Below, piece by piece: positions 23,480-34,508 of a DNA stretch of 64,000 nucleotides. Each line of letters opens with the position of its first letter. Position 1 is the stretch's first letter. Source of the stretch: Dasypus novemcinctus (Eukaryota > Chordata > Mammalia > Cingulata > Dasypodidae); NCBI RefSeq assembly GCF_030445035.2, contig NC_080677.1, forward strand, positions 114,321,263 to 114,385,262, given 5' to 3'. The position numbers and the translations under genes were made by a program. Below the pieces are notes generated by a model. That model had not been told where the DNA came from. It saw nothing but the letters and a program-made list of their open reading frames with translations, and ran no database searches.

Positions 23480-24230
23480 AACTAAGCTTATAACACCGGC
23501 AATGAGTATGCAAACTATATCTACTGGAGTAAAAGGACCGTTGCCCTCTGATACTGTTGGTTTGATAATAGGAAGAAGTAGTCTGACTATGAAGGAATTA
23601 TTGGTTCAAATTGGTATTATTGATAGTGACTTTAAAGAAGAAATAAAAGTAATGGTACAAGCAGTGAGTCAAGTTCAAATTAATGTTGGACAAAGGATTG
23701 CTCAATTACTATTGCTTCCTTATCATAAACCAAGTACCCTCTCCTTTAATAGAAAAGGTGGGTTCGGTTCTACAGGAGAAAGAATTTATTGGCAGACTTT
23801 TGTAGGTGACGACAGGCCAGAGACAACAATTACCATCAATGGGAAGGTATTTTTTTGGACTAGTAGATACTGGTGCTAATGTATCTATTATTGCTAAGCG
23901 ACATTGGCCTCAATCTTGGATGCTGCAGAAAGTACCCACTATGTTTACTGGCATAAGTACAATGAATGATGTATACCAGAGTACTACTATATTTGATGTT
24001 TTAGGTCCGGATGGACAAAAATCTACTTTACAGCCTTATGTAGCAGATGTGGGTATCAACTTGTAGGGATGTGATTTGCTTGGTCAGTGGGGAGCTTTTA
24101 TTCACATTCCTACTTTGTCAGAACAAGCAAAGTCTTTATATATGGATATGCAATATAATACTAGAAGAAAAGGAGATCACAGAGGATTTGGGTATCATTT
24201 AGGTTGACAAAATTCTGGGCAGGAAAATTT
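23480..24230 (+). pseudogene. pro: ERV-A pro with dUTPase domain (broken)
   Basis: In betaretroviruses this frame encodes a dUTPase fused to an aspartic protease. dUTPase motifs appear in order in the 23502-23879 frame: GRSS, GIIDSDFKEE, GQRIAQL and a C-terminal GGFGSTG. The protease follows in another frame with catalytic DTGA at 23866-23877 and a downstream GCDLLGQW segment near 24069. A stop at 24064 and the frame change near 23800 inactivate it. The dUTPase places the element outside class I. Confidence 0.9.
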
Positions 24231-24299
24231 ACCATAGGGGCCATTGCACAAAAAGGCAGCCCAATACCTATAAGTTGGCTAACTGATACACCTGTATGG

Positions 24300-26790
24300 G
24301 TTGATTAATGGCCCCTCACAGTGGAAAAACTTAATGCTCTTCATATTCTTGTAACAGAACAGTTAACTCAAAAACATATTGAGCCTTCTAATAGTTCATG
24401 GAATTCTCTTGTGTTTGTTATTAAGAAAAAATCAGGGAATTGGAGACTGTTAACTGATCTAAGAGCTATCAACAAGGTCTTGAGCTCTATGGGACCTTTG
24501 CAACCTGGGGCTCCACAACCATCCATGATTCCAAAAGATTGGCACATAATTATTATTGATTTAAAGGATGTTTTCACGATTCCTTTGCATCCTGCTGGCA
24601 AAGAAAAATTTGCTTTTTCAGTACCTGCTCTTAATAATCAGGCACCTATGCAAAGATATCAATGGTGTGTATTACCACAAGGTATGATGAATAGTCCTAC
24701 CATGTGTCAATTGTTTGTGCATCAACCTTTAGAAGCATAAAGAGCAAAATTTCCAAAAGCAATGATTATTCATTATATGGATGATATATTGCTTGCTCAT
24801 GCTTCAAATGACAAACTGCAACAGTTATTTCAGTATGCTGAACAAATTCTTCCTGAGTATGGCTTGCAAATTGCCCCTGAAAAAATTCAAAGGAATGCAC
24901 CATATTGTTATTTGGGTATGAAATTGGCTAATGGATGTATTATACCACAAAAGGTGCAAATACGCTGAGACAAGTTAAATACTTTTAATTATTTCCAAAA
25001 ATTACCAGGAGATATTAATTGGATTTGACCAACATTAGGAATCCCTAATTATATGTTAACTCATTTATTTCAGATGTTAACAGGAGATTCTGATCTGTCT
25101 AGCCCTAGAATCTTGTCTAAAGAGGCTGAAAAAGAATTGGCGTTAATAGAGGATCGAATCTCTCAAGGGCAATTAACACAAATAGACCCTGATAAAGCTG
25201 CTGATTTAATTATTTTCTCAACCCCTTAATCTCCTATGGTTTTATTTTGGCAAGAAGGTATATTGGAATGGGTTTTTCTACCTAATAATAAACAAAACAG
25301 ATTGCAAACATATCTCCAAAAAATTATTTCCATAATAGCAAAAGGCCGTGTGAGGTTGTAACAATTAAAGGGGTCTGATCCAGGTAGGATTATTTGCAAT
25401 CTTTCTCATGAAGAAATTCAACATTTATATATAACTAATCCTCAATGGCAAATTGCTATTAGTAATTTTCAAGGCATTACTGATAATCATTATCCTACTT
25501 CCAAACTGTTAACATTTTTACAAAGAACCAAAAATTGTGAAAACTGTTCCTATTGAGAATGCATGTACAATATTTACTGATGGTAGTAGTAATGGAAAAG
25601 CAGTATACGTTACCTCTCAAAAAGAACGGGTTTGGCAGACTCCTTATTTGTCTGCTCAATGCAGAGAGCTTTCAGCCATTATTAAGGTTTTACAAACATT
25701 TCAAGAGTCCTTGAATATTGTCTCTGACTCTGAATATGTGTGTTTAACTGTAGGCCATATTGAAACAGCTCATATTTTTATGACTGATGAATTGACTGAA
25801 CTTTTTGCTGACTTTCAAGCCCTCATTCAGCAAAGAAATAAGCCCATATATATTACTCATATCCAGTCTCATTCTTCCCTTCCTGGTCCTCTAGCTACCC
25901 AAAATGCAAGAGCTGATTTATTAGTAGGATGTTTGCAAGATGCCAGTAAATATCATGCATTAACTCATATTAATACTAAGGGACTTAGACATAAATTTCC
26001 TCAATTAACAAAACATGAAGCTCAAGAAATTATTCGTACCTGTCCCACCTGTGGACCCTTAACTACAGTGCATTTTCAAGCTGGGACTAATCCCAGAGGA
26101 CTGGCTCCTAATCAACTGTGGCAAATGGATGTTACTCATATACGATCATTTGGTAAATTACAATATGTCCATGTTTGCATTGATACTTACTCTCATTTTT
26201 TGTAGGCTACTGCACAAAGTGGTGAATGTTTTCATCATGTTTGCTCCCATTTATGGTCTGCTTTTGCTGTAATGAAATGCCCCTTGAAAATTAAAACTGA
26301 TAATGGTCCTTCTTACATAAGTAAATCTTTTGCTTCTTTTTGTTCTACGTATGCTATAGAGCATGTTACTGGTGTTCCTTATAATCCTACAGGTCAAGCC
26401 ATAGTTGAACTCAGCCATCATACCCTAAAAACTATGCTTTTAAAACAAAAAGGGGGAGATGATGGTATTATAACACCAAAAGATCAATTGGCAAAAGCTT
26501 TATTTACTTTAAATTTTCTTAATGTTTACAATTCATTGACACCTGCAGAATGTCACTTTAGAAAATGTCAAACATCTACAATGGACACAAGAAATAAAGA
26601 TCAACCAATATTCTGGAAAGATATTTTAAGCAATGAATGGGAAAAAGGCAGGATCAAAGTATGGGGGTGGGGTGACGCTCTTGTCATTTCAGAAAATGGA
26701 GAACAAATTTGGTTACCTGCAAAGAGGATTAAACCTCAGAATGAAGAGATGGGGTCTCCTACAACTTCTGATGATGATGATCATAAGTAA
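24300..26790 (+). pseudogene. pol: ERV-A pol: RT, RNase H and integrase (broken)
   Basis: Pol copies and integrates the provirus. RT runs from about 24321 with LPQGMMNSP and the catalytic YMDD at 24774-24785. RNase H starts at about 25540 with the TDGSS motif and SDSEYV. Integrase has a zinc-binding HALTH...CPTC segment (about 25957-26050), the core aspartates in MDVTH and TDNGP, and the glutamate in AIVELSHH. Integrase ends at 26790. In-frame stops occur near 24738, 24966, 25027, 25227, 25360 and 26203, with a frameshift near 25540. Confidence 0.9.
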
Positions 26791-28444
26791 TGAGGAAGCT
26801 GCCGGTAATTACACTTTTTGGGCCTATATACCTAACCCCCCATTACTTAGAGTGTTAACCTGGAAAGATCCATTCTTTCATATATATCTGAATAAGACCC
26901 ATATATTCCCTGGACCAATTGATGATCGGTTACCAATTAAACCCCATGAGGAAGGACAAAGAATCTATAATCTCGTATTACCATTTGATTATCGACCCTT
27001 ATACATTGGTAACCATCCCTCCTGTATGTATGTTAAAAATCGGACCATAATTATATTCGAAAATAATAATACTCAGTCTATTGTGACTTTATTTCCCTCT
27101 TACAATTTTATCAGAACCAAAAATCCTACTTATAATTTTCCGCAAAAAGACAGTAGGGATAAAAAAGGATGGCAAGAGTGCCATATAGGAAGAGAATCTG
27201 TCATTTTTAATGATTCCTATGGTATAGTGTGGGAGAGTGCCCCAATGGGGAGTCCCTCTCCATATAATGACAGATTTATTTGGTATGGTCTAAATAGTAA
27301 AGGACAGCAAATTAGTAATACGCAATATCCTTTTCATGAATCCCTTGATTTGGATGAAGAAATAATTTTTACTAAAAATAATAGTGTTTGGAAATATAAA
27401 GATAAATGGATCCCTTCTCCATGGTGTAACATTACATCTATACATAAACAGAAGAATTTGTGGAAAGTTTTTTTAGGAATAGCTCTTACTATAGAATGGA
27501 TTGGGAATAATAGTAAGAATGGTCAATAGCTGCATTTAGATCAAATTTATCATTTTCAATCGTGTCTAAGAGATCCTTATGTGTTTGTGGTCAGAAAATT
27601 AACCATAACCAAGAATGCTCTATTTTATAAAAGTGGGGCCTTGCATACTTGTTTGTCTGAGACCTTTTTACAGAATGGAGATTTCATTACAATGGCTCAA
27701 AGGTGGTGGGGAGTATGGATCCCAGTGCGACTGAACCGAATTTGGCAATCATCACCTGAGAGTCAACTGCTGTTCCATATGGCTCAAGAAATCCTGAAAT
27801 GCTCAAAGCAATTTGTGGGACTGATAATAGCTGGCATATTAGGACTGATTGGTGTCATTATAGCTGCTACTACAGCTACAGTGACCTTGCATGAGACGGT
27901 GCAGACTCAACAGTACGTGCATGATTGGCATAAGAATGCTATTGACTTATGGCATAGTCAAGAATATATTGATGGAGAATTAAACAGTAGAGTTAATGAT
28001 TTAGAACCAGCAGTTTTACATCTTAGAGATCAAGTATATAACTTAAATCTATTTAGGGGATTGAAATGTGATTGGAATGAAAGTAATTTTTGTATTACTC
28101 CACTTGCTTATAATAATTCTATATTTAATTGGGAAAAGATTAAAAATAATTCGATAGGTCATAAGGGTAATATGTCATTAGAAATAGAAGAATTACAAAA
28201 AAAGATATTAGAAATGTCTCATATTCAGATTTATGTAGCTGAAGATAAGTATATCTTTAATGATTTGATTTCTCATTTCAATAAGTTTAATCCAGTAAAT
28301 TAGTGGAAGTCTCAACAATTTTTATCAGCATTAGGAATAGAACTTTGTGTGTTAATCTTGTTGCTCATTGTTGTTGCTTGCCTGGGAAGAGAGGTATGCC
28401 TAAGACTGCACCATGTTGGTGCAATGGGACAAGCTAATAATTAG
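26741..28444 (+). pseudogene. env: ERV-A env, one frame with two internal amber codons
   Basis: Env mediates receptor binding and fusion. A single reading frame runs from a candidate ATG at 26741 (followed by a hydrophobic leader) to 28444. It overlaps the integrase end and is broken only by TAG codons at 27527-27529 and 28301-28303. The surface part (to about 27750) holds six N-glycosylation sequons. The transmembrane part shows a hydrophobic fusion-peptide-like segment (about 27812-27880, FVGLIIAGILGLIGVI), a heptad-like region and a C-terminal membrane span after the second TAG (LCVLILLLIVVAC). No clear basic cleavage motif is seen. I could not tell whether the start is 26741 or upstream at 26633. 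Confidence 0.85.
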
Positions 28445-28563
28445 GTACTTCCAAAAAAGCTGATATAGTTCCCCATGGTCAGAGTGCATGGCTGGTAGTC
28501 AATGATGGGTAAGACTCTCAGAGGAGGGCAACCTAAGACAGGCACAGCCACCCTGACTAAAAC

Positions 28564-28576
28564 AAAAAGGGGGAAA
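28564..28576 (+). other. ERV-A polypurine tract
   Basis: AAAAAGGGGGAAA lies immediately upstream of the 3' LTR start TGTGGG. It is the primer site for plus-strand synthesis in retroviruses. Confidence 0.85.
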
Positions 28577-29016
28577 TGTGGGAAACAAAGGCATGTTGTT
28601 TCCATAGTAGCAAGTTACTTTCTGACCACTGGGTCATGCTGTCCCTAGAGATATACGTGCAGGTGGCTAATCTCTCAGGGAAACATAACATTCCGGCAGA
28701 ACCTGGACTTGATAGTACGAGTAACCTGGGCAACAAAATTTATGAGTATATTTGTTTCAATAACATAATAGAACATCTTGAGCTTTAGTTACTATCTTAT
28801 CCACTGTGCAATGTGCACTTGTTTCCAAGAATGAGGTAATGGGAATAGTTAGCTAGAATAGTTGCTGGTTCTCACAATTGCTTGGGGTATGTAAAGAAGT
28901 CCCTGATATTAATAAACTTGTCTGATGAGCTTGAGGTTTCAATGCTCTCAGATCCCCTGATCCCAATCTCTCTTTATCTTTCATTCTTGATACCCTTTGG
29001 GTCCGCGACTCCAACA
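28577..29016 (+). repeat. ERV-A 3' LTR
   Basis: 440 bp, TGTGGG...CCAACA. The TATA-like box of the 5' copy is changed here (TATGTAAA at the corresponding place) while AATAAA is kept. It is followed directly by the second AGAAAT and by L1 ORF2. Confidence 0.95.
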
Positions 29017-31344
29017 AGAAATAGACATCACTACAATAATAGTTGGAGACTTCAATACACCACTCTCAGCATTAAATAGAACATCTGTGCAGAAGATTGA
29101 TAAAAAAACAGAGAGTTTGAATAATATGATAAATGGACTAAACCTAATAGAAATATACAGAACCTGAAACAGCAGGATATACATTCTTTTCAAGTGCTCA
29201 TTGATCTTTCTCCAGGATAGACCATTTGTTGGGACACAAAGCAGATCTCGATAAATTCAACAAAATTGAAATTATACAAAGCACTTTCTCTGATCATAAT
29301 GGAGTAAAACTGGAAATCAAAAAGTGGCAAAATAAAGGGAAAATTCACATATATATGGAGATTAAACAACACACTCTTAAATAATCAGTGGGTCAAAGAA
29401 GAAATTTCAAGAGAAATCAAGAAATATCTCAAGATGAATGACAATGAGAATCAACATATCGGAAACTATGGGATGCTGCAAAGGCAATGTTGAGAGGAAA
29501 ATTTATAGCCCTCAATGCTTACATTAAAAAAGAAGAAAGAGCTAAAATTAATGACCTAACTACAGAACTGGAGGAATTAAAAAAGAACAGGAAACTAATC
29601 CTAAAGCAAGTAAAAGGAATGAAATAACAAAGATCAGAGCAGAAATAAATGAAATTGAGAATAAAAAAAACAATAGAGAAAATTAGCAAAGCCAAATGTT
29701 GGTTCTTTGAGAAGATTAACAAAATTGACAAACCCTTAGCTAGACTGACTAAGAAAAAAAGAGAGAAGATGCAAATAAATGAAATTTAAAAATGAAAAAG
29801 GGAACCTTACTACTGACCCCAAGAAATAAGGGAGATCATAAGAGGGATACTATGAACAACTTTATGCTAAAAAACTAGGCAATGTAGATGAAATGGAAAA
29901 ATTCCTAGGAATGTACAAACAATGTAAACTGACACTAGAAGAAATAGAAGACCTCAACAAGCCAATAACAAGTAAAGTAATTGAAACAGTCATCAAACAG
30001 CTCCCCAAAATGAAAAGCTCAGGACCAGACAGTTTCACAGGTGAATTCTACCAAGCATTCAAAGAAGATTTAATACCAATCTTACTCAAGCTCTTCCAAA
30101 AAATTCAACAAGAAGGAATGCTACCAAACACATTCTATGAAGCCAATATCACCCTAATACCAAAGCCTAATAAAGATATTACAAAAAAAGAAAATTACAG
30201 ACCCATTTCTGTAATGAATACAGATGCAAAAATCCTCAACAAAATACTTGCCAATTGAATCCAAGAACACATTAAAAGAACTATCCATCATGAACAAGGC
30301 ATGCAAGGCTGGTTCAACACAAGAAAATCAATCAGCATAATATACCACATTAATAAATCAAAGAAGAAAAATCACATAATCTTATCAATTGATGCAGAAA
30401 AGGCATTTGACAAAATACAGCATCCTTTCTTGATAAAAATACTACAAAAAATAGGAATCGAAGGAAATTTTCTCAATATGATAAAGGTCATATATGAAAA
30501 ACCCACAGGTAACATTGTACTCAATGGTAAAAAACTAAAAGCTTTCCTGTTGAGATCAGGGACAAGACAAGGATGCCCACTGTAACCACTGTTGTTCAGT
30601 ATAGTGCTAGAGGTTCTAGCTAGAGCAATCAGGCATGAAAAAGAAATAAAAGGCATCCAAATTGGAAAGGAAGAATTAAAATTTTCACTATTTGCAGATG
30701 ATATGATTGTGTATCTAGAAAATCCTGAAAAATCTACAACAAATCTGCTAGAGCTAATAAATGATTTCAGTAGAGTGTCAGGATACAAGATCAATAAACA
30801 AAAATCAGTGGTGTTTCTATACACTAATAATGTATGATCTGAGGGGAAAATCAGGAAAAAAATTCCATTTACAATAGCAACTAAAAGAATCAAATATTTA
30901 GGAATAAACTTAACCGAGGATGCAAAGGACTTGAATTCAGAAAACTATAATGCATTGCTAAAAGAAATAAAAAAGGACCAAAATGATTGGAAGAACATTC
31001 CATGCTCATGGATTGGAAGACTAAATATCATTAAGATGTCAATTCTACCCAAATTGATACACAGATTCAAAGCAATCCCAATACAAATTCCACCAGCATT
31101 TTTTAAGCAAATGGAAAACACAATTATCAAATTTATCTGGAAGGGTAAGAGGCCCCAATTAGCCAGAAACATCTTTAAAAAAAGGAAAAGTGAAGTTGGA
31201 GGACTCTCACTTCCAGACTTTAAATCATATTACCTAGCTACAGTGGTAAAAACAGCATGGTATTGGCATAATAGACACATAGACCTATGGAACTGAACTG
31301 ATGGTTCAGAAACAGACCTTCACATCTACGGCCAAGTGATTTTT

Positions 31345-31762
31345 TAAAAAAGATTTATTTATTTATTTATTTTTTATTTCTGTCTCCTTCCCCACCCAAT
31401 TGTCTGATCTGTGTCCATTCGCTGTGTGTTCTTCTGTGACCGCTTCTATCCTTATCAGCTGCACCAGGAATCTGTGCTTCTTTTTGTTGCATCATCTTGC
31501 TGTGTCAGCTTTCCGTGTGTGCAGTTCCATTCTTGGGCAGACTGCACTTCCTTTCACGCTGGGTGGCTCTCCTTATGGGGCACACTCCTTGCACGTGGGG
31601 CTCCCCTATGCAGGGGACACCTCTGTGTGGCATGGCACTCCTTGCATGCATCAGCACTGTGTATGGGCCAGCTCCACATGGGTCAAGGAGGCTAGAGGTT
31701 TGAACCTTGGACCTCCCATGTAGTAGGTGGATGCCCTATCCATTGGACCAACTCAACTTCCT
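31345..31762 (-). mobile_element. DAS-III SINE, minus strand, in L1 ORF2
   Basis: The only DAS-III in reverse orientation: it starts with a T-rich tail complement ('tttaaaaaagatttatttattt') and ends with the complement of the tRNA head. A 13-bp duplication CCAAGTGATTTTT flanks it (31332-31344, 31763-31775). The 94-107 codon + frames here are SINE sequence, not genes. Confidence 0.95.
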
Positions 31763-33765
31763 CCAAGTGATTTTTGGCAAGCCTGTCAAGCCCTCCCAGT
31801 TGGGGCAGAACAGTTTATTCAATAAATGGTGTTGGGAGAACTGGATATCCATAGCCAAAAGAAAAAAAGAGGACCCCTACTTCACACCTTAAACAAAAAT
31901 TAACTCAAAATGGATCAAAGACCTAAATATAAAAGGAAGTACAATAAAGCTCCTAGAAGAAAATGTAGGGAAACATCTTCAAGACCTGGTGGTAAGTGGT
32001 GGATTCTTAAACCTTATACCAAAAGCACAAGCAATAAAAGAAAACATGGATAAATGGGACCTCCTCAAACTTAAACATTTCTGTGATTCAAAGGACTTCA
32101 TCAAGAAGGTGAAAAGGCAGCCCAGTCGAGGGGAGAAAATATTTGGAAACCATTATCTGATAAGGGTTTGATTTCCATTCTATATGAATAGATCATGCAA
32201 CTCAATAATAAAAGAGCAAGCAATCCAATTAAAAAATGGGCAAAAGATTTAAATAGACATTTCTCCTAAAAGGAAATACAAATGGCCAAATAGCACATGA
32301 AAAAAGTTCCATATCACTATCTATTAGGGAAATGCAAATTAAAACAACAATGAGATATCATCTAACGCTACATAGAATAGCCATTAATAAAAAACAGACA
32401 ACAGTAAGTGCTGGAGAGGATGTGGATAAATAGGAACACTGCTTCACCATTGGTGGGAGTATAAAATGGTGCAGCCTCTGTGGAAGACGTTTGGTGGTTC
32501 CTCAGGAAGCTAAATATAGAACTGCCATATGATCCAGCAATTCCTCTACTAGGAATATATCCAGAAGAACTAAAAACTATGACATGAACAGACATCTGTA
32601 CACCAATGTTCATAGCGGTGTTGTTCACAATTGCCAAAAGATGAAAACAACCCAAGTGTCCATCCACCAGTGAATGGATAAACAAAATGTGATATATGCA
32701 TATGATGGAATACTATGCTACAATAAGAAGAAATGAAATTGGGACATATGTGATAACATGGATGAGTCTTGAAGACATTATACTAAGCAAAGTAAGCCAG
32801 ACACAAAAGGACAAATATTGCATGGTCTCATTAATATGAACTAAATACAAATAGTAAACACATGGAATTAAAACAGAGTATAGGTTATAAGGAGATAATA
32901 GGAGGGTTGAGAAGAACTATGGATGCTTAATGTATGTAGAAGTTTTAATTAATTTGACTGCAAAAGTGTGGAGATGGGTGGAGTTAATAGTAACTCATTA
33001 TAGTGAGTAACAACTGGTTTATAAATGGGATTGTGACTGAAAAAGGTAGTCGGGGGAAGTAAGTGTCAATAGAAAGAAAGCTAAAGAATAGTCTAGGAAC
33101 TGATTAACACAGTGAACCCAGAGGTGGTTGAGAATTGTGGTTAAGGGTACAAATGCAAGAGAGTCCTTCTGTTAGCTAAAGCAGATGTACATCACTATTG
33201 CAGGATGATGGGAATATGGAGAAGCATGGGAAAAATACAACTGGTGTGACCTATACACTGTGGTTAACAGAAATACTATAATATTCTTGCATTAATGCCA
33301 AGCTATACTGTGTTGATAATGAAGGTGTATGGAAAAAGTGTGCCAAATGTATGCTATGGACCATGATTGTTGTTAATAGTCTGATGATATTATGTTATAA
33401 TCTGTAATAAATGTTCCACCAGGGTTTGGAATTGTATGGGAAATCTACACATCTGTATGATTGTTTTGCAAGTTCACAATATCGTAACAAAAATGCATTT
33501 TAAAAGAATAGTATGGGTTGGGGGAAAAATACACCAAATGTAAGATAAGGAATAGAGTTGGTAGTAATATTTTGACAATGCTCTAGCATAGTTTGTGATG
33601 AATATTTCACATCAATGCAAAGAGTTGGTGGAGGGGTGGTGTATGAGACCCCTATGTGATGTGATGTATGTTTATTTTGTAAGTTCACAAACTTTATTAT
33701 ACATTTATTGTTTATGTGTGTTCATGTATCAATGATACACTTCAATAAAAAATTTTTTAAAAAAG

Positions 33766-33824
33766 TGAACCACCAAGTTAAATATAGAACTGCCATATGA
33801 TCTGGCAATCCCACTACTAGGAAA
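33766..33824 (+). repeat. Short L1-ORF2-like tail beyond the L1 poly(A)
   Basis: After AATAAA (33744) and an A/T tract, 'taaatatagaactgccatatgatc' reappears. It matches the L1's own ORF2 end at about 32510-32555. It then ends in AAAAAAA followed by the right-hand target duplication. It is either a 3' transduced scrap or a rearranged end. Confidence 0.6.
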
Positions 33825-33968
33825 AAAATTTTTCTTATGGACATGATTGAAAAGAATGCATAAACTTGTCTTTTGTTAAATGGCTTTTTAATTGCTAAAT
33901 TTCTCCTATCATTTTTTGGTATCCAGTTATCTATTTAATAGATGATTTTCATGGTTAACTCTATATAG

Positions 33969-34401
33969 GGAAACAGACTTGCCCAGTGGATAGGGCATCC
34001 ATCTACCACATGGGAGGTCCACAGTTCAACCCCAGGCCTCCTTGACCCATGTGGAGCTGGCCCATGTGCAGTGCTGATTCGCGCAAGGAGTGCCATGCCA
34101 TGCAGGGTTGCCCCTAGCATAGGGGAGCCCCATGTGCAAGGAGTGCACCCCATAAGGAGAGCTGCCCAGCATGAAAGAAAGTGCAGCCTTCCCAGGAATG
34201 GTGCTGCACACATGGAGAGCTGATGCAGCAAGATGACGCAACAACAACAAAAAAAGAAACACAGATTCCCGTGCCGCTGACAACAACAGAAGCAGACAAA
34301 AAGAAGAACACGCAGCAAATGGACACAGAGAACAGGCAACTGAGGCGGGGTGGGGGGGGATGGGGAGAGAAATAAATAAAATAAATCTTTAAAAAAAAGC
34401 C
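33969..34401 (+). mobile_element. DAS-III SINE
   Basis: Head 'acttgcccagtggatagggc', paired 'gcaaggagtg' and a tail ending 'aaaataaatctttaaaaaaaag'. Ten-base flanks CTCTATATAG (33959-33968) and CTCTACATAG (34402-34411) differ at one base. Confidence 0.9.
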
Positions 34402-34508
34402 CTCTACATAGATACCTCCCTATGTTTGCTCGTTTCCCTATTCTCCTTTGTCTCTTTAATGACTGAACTCATGAATAAGTCTCCTCTAAATATCAAAAAT
34501 GAATCACT

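Larger units (their letters stand above)
21116..29016 (+). mobile_element. ERV-A: complete betaretrovirus-like (class II) provirus
   Basis: 7.9-kb provirus with LTR-PBS-gag-pro(dUTPase)-pol-env-PPT-LTR. The 6-bp target duplication AGAAAT (21110-21115, 29017-29022) lies inside L1 ORF2. A Lys-type PBS, a dUTPase domain in pro, two zinc knuckles and a 6-bp duplication all point to the betaretrovirus/class II group. The LTRs (441 and 440 bp) differ by about 14 substitutions and one 1-bp indel as counted by eye. Every gene except env has multiple stops or frameshifts. Confidence 0.95.
20707..32840 (+). pseudogene. L1 ORF2 (endonuclease-reverse transcriptase, broken)
   Basis: ORF2 encodes the target-nicking endonuclease and reverse transcriptase that mobilise L1. 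The APE-type endonuclease N-terminus is at 20707-21084 (CCLQETHL). It resumes after ERV-A at 29017 with the GDFNTPLS motif near 29050. Reverse transcriptase spans about 29893-30840: [32 protein letters not shown] near 30567, and the catalytic FADD at about 30691. The thumb and C-terminal region follow at 30931-31300 and 31763-32840, split by a minus-strand SINE. Stops and frameshifts occur near 29168, 30258, 30585 and 30837, among others. Confidence 0.85.
16907..33824 (+). mobile_element. Full-length L1 LINE, interrupted by ERV-A and two DAS-III SINEs
   Basis: The L1 parts are 16907-19418, 19837-21115, 29017-31344 and 31763-33824, about 8.2 kb in total. That is longer than a typical mammalian L1 because of a 2.3-kb 5' UTR. 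The order is 5' UTR, ORF1, ORF2 (endonuclease, reverse transcriptase, C-terminus) and 3' UTR with AATAAA at 33744. An imperfect target duplication (about AAAATTTTTATGGACA at 16890-16906 and the same with a 2-bp insertion at 33825-33843) frames it. Both ORFs carry stops and frameshifts, so it is not mobile now. Confidence 0.85.

Noticed and set aside
30931-31296. Host gene candidate of 121 codons
   Set aside because: It is L1 ORF2 C-terminal sequence, continuous in order with the reverse-transcriptase domain upstream.
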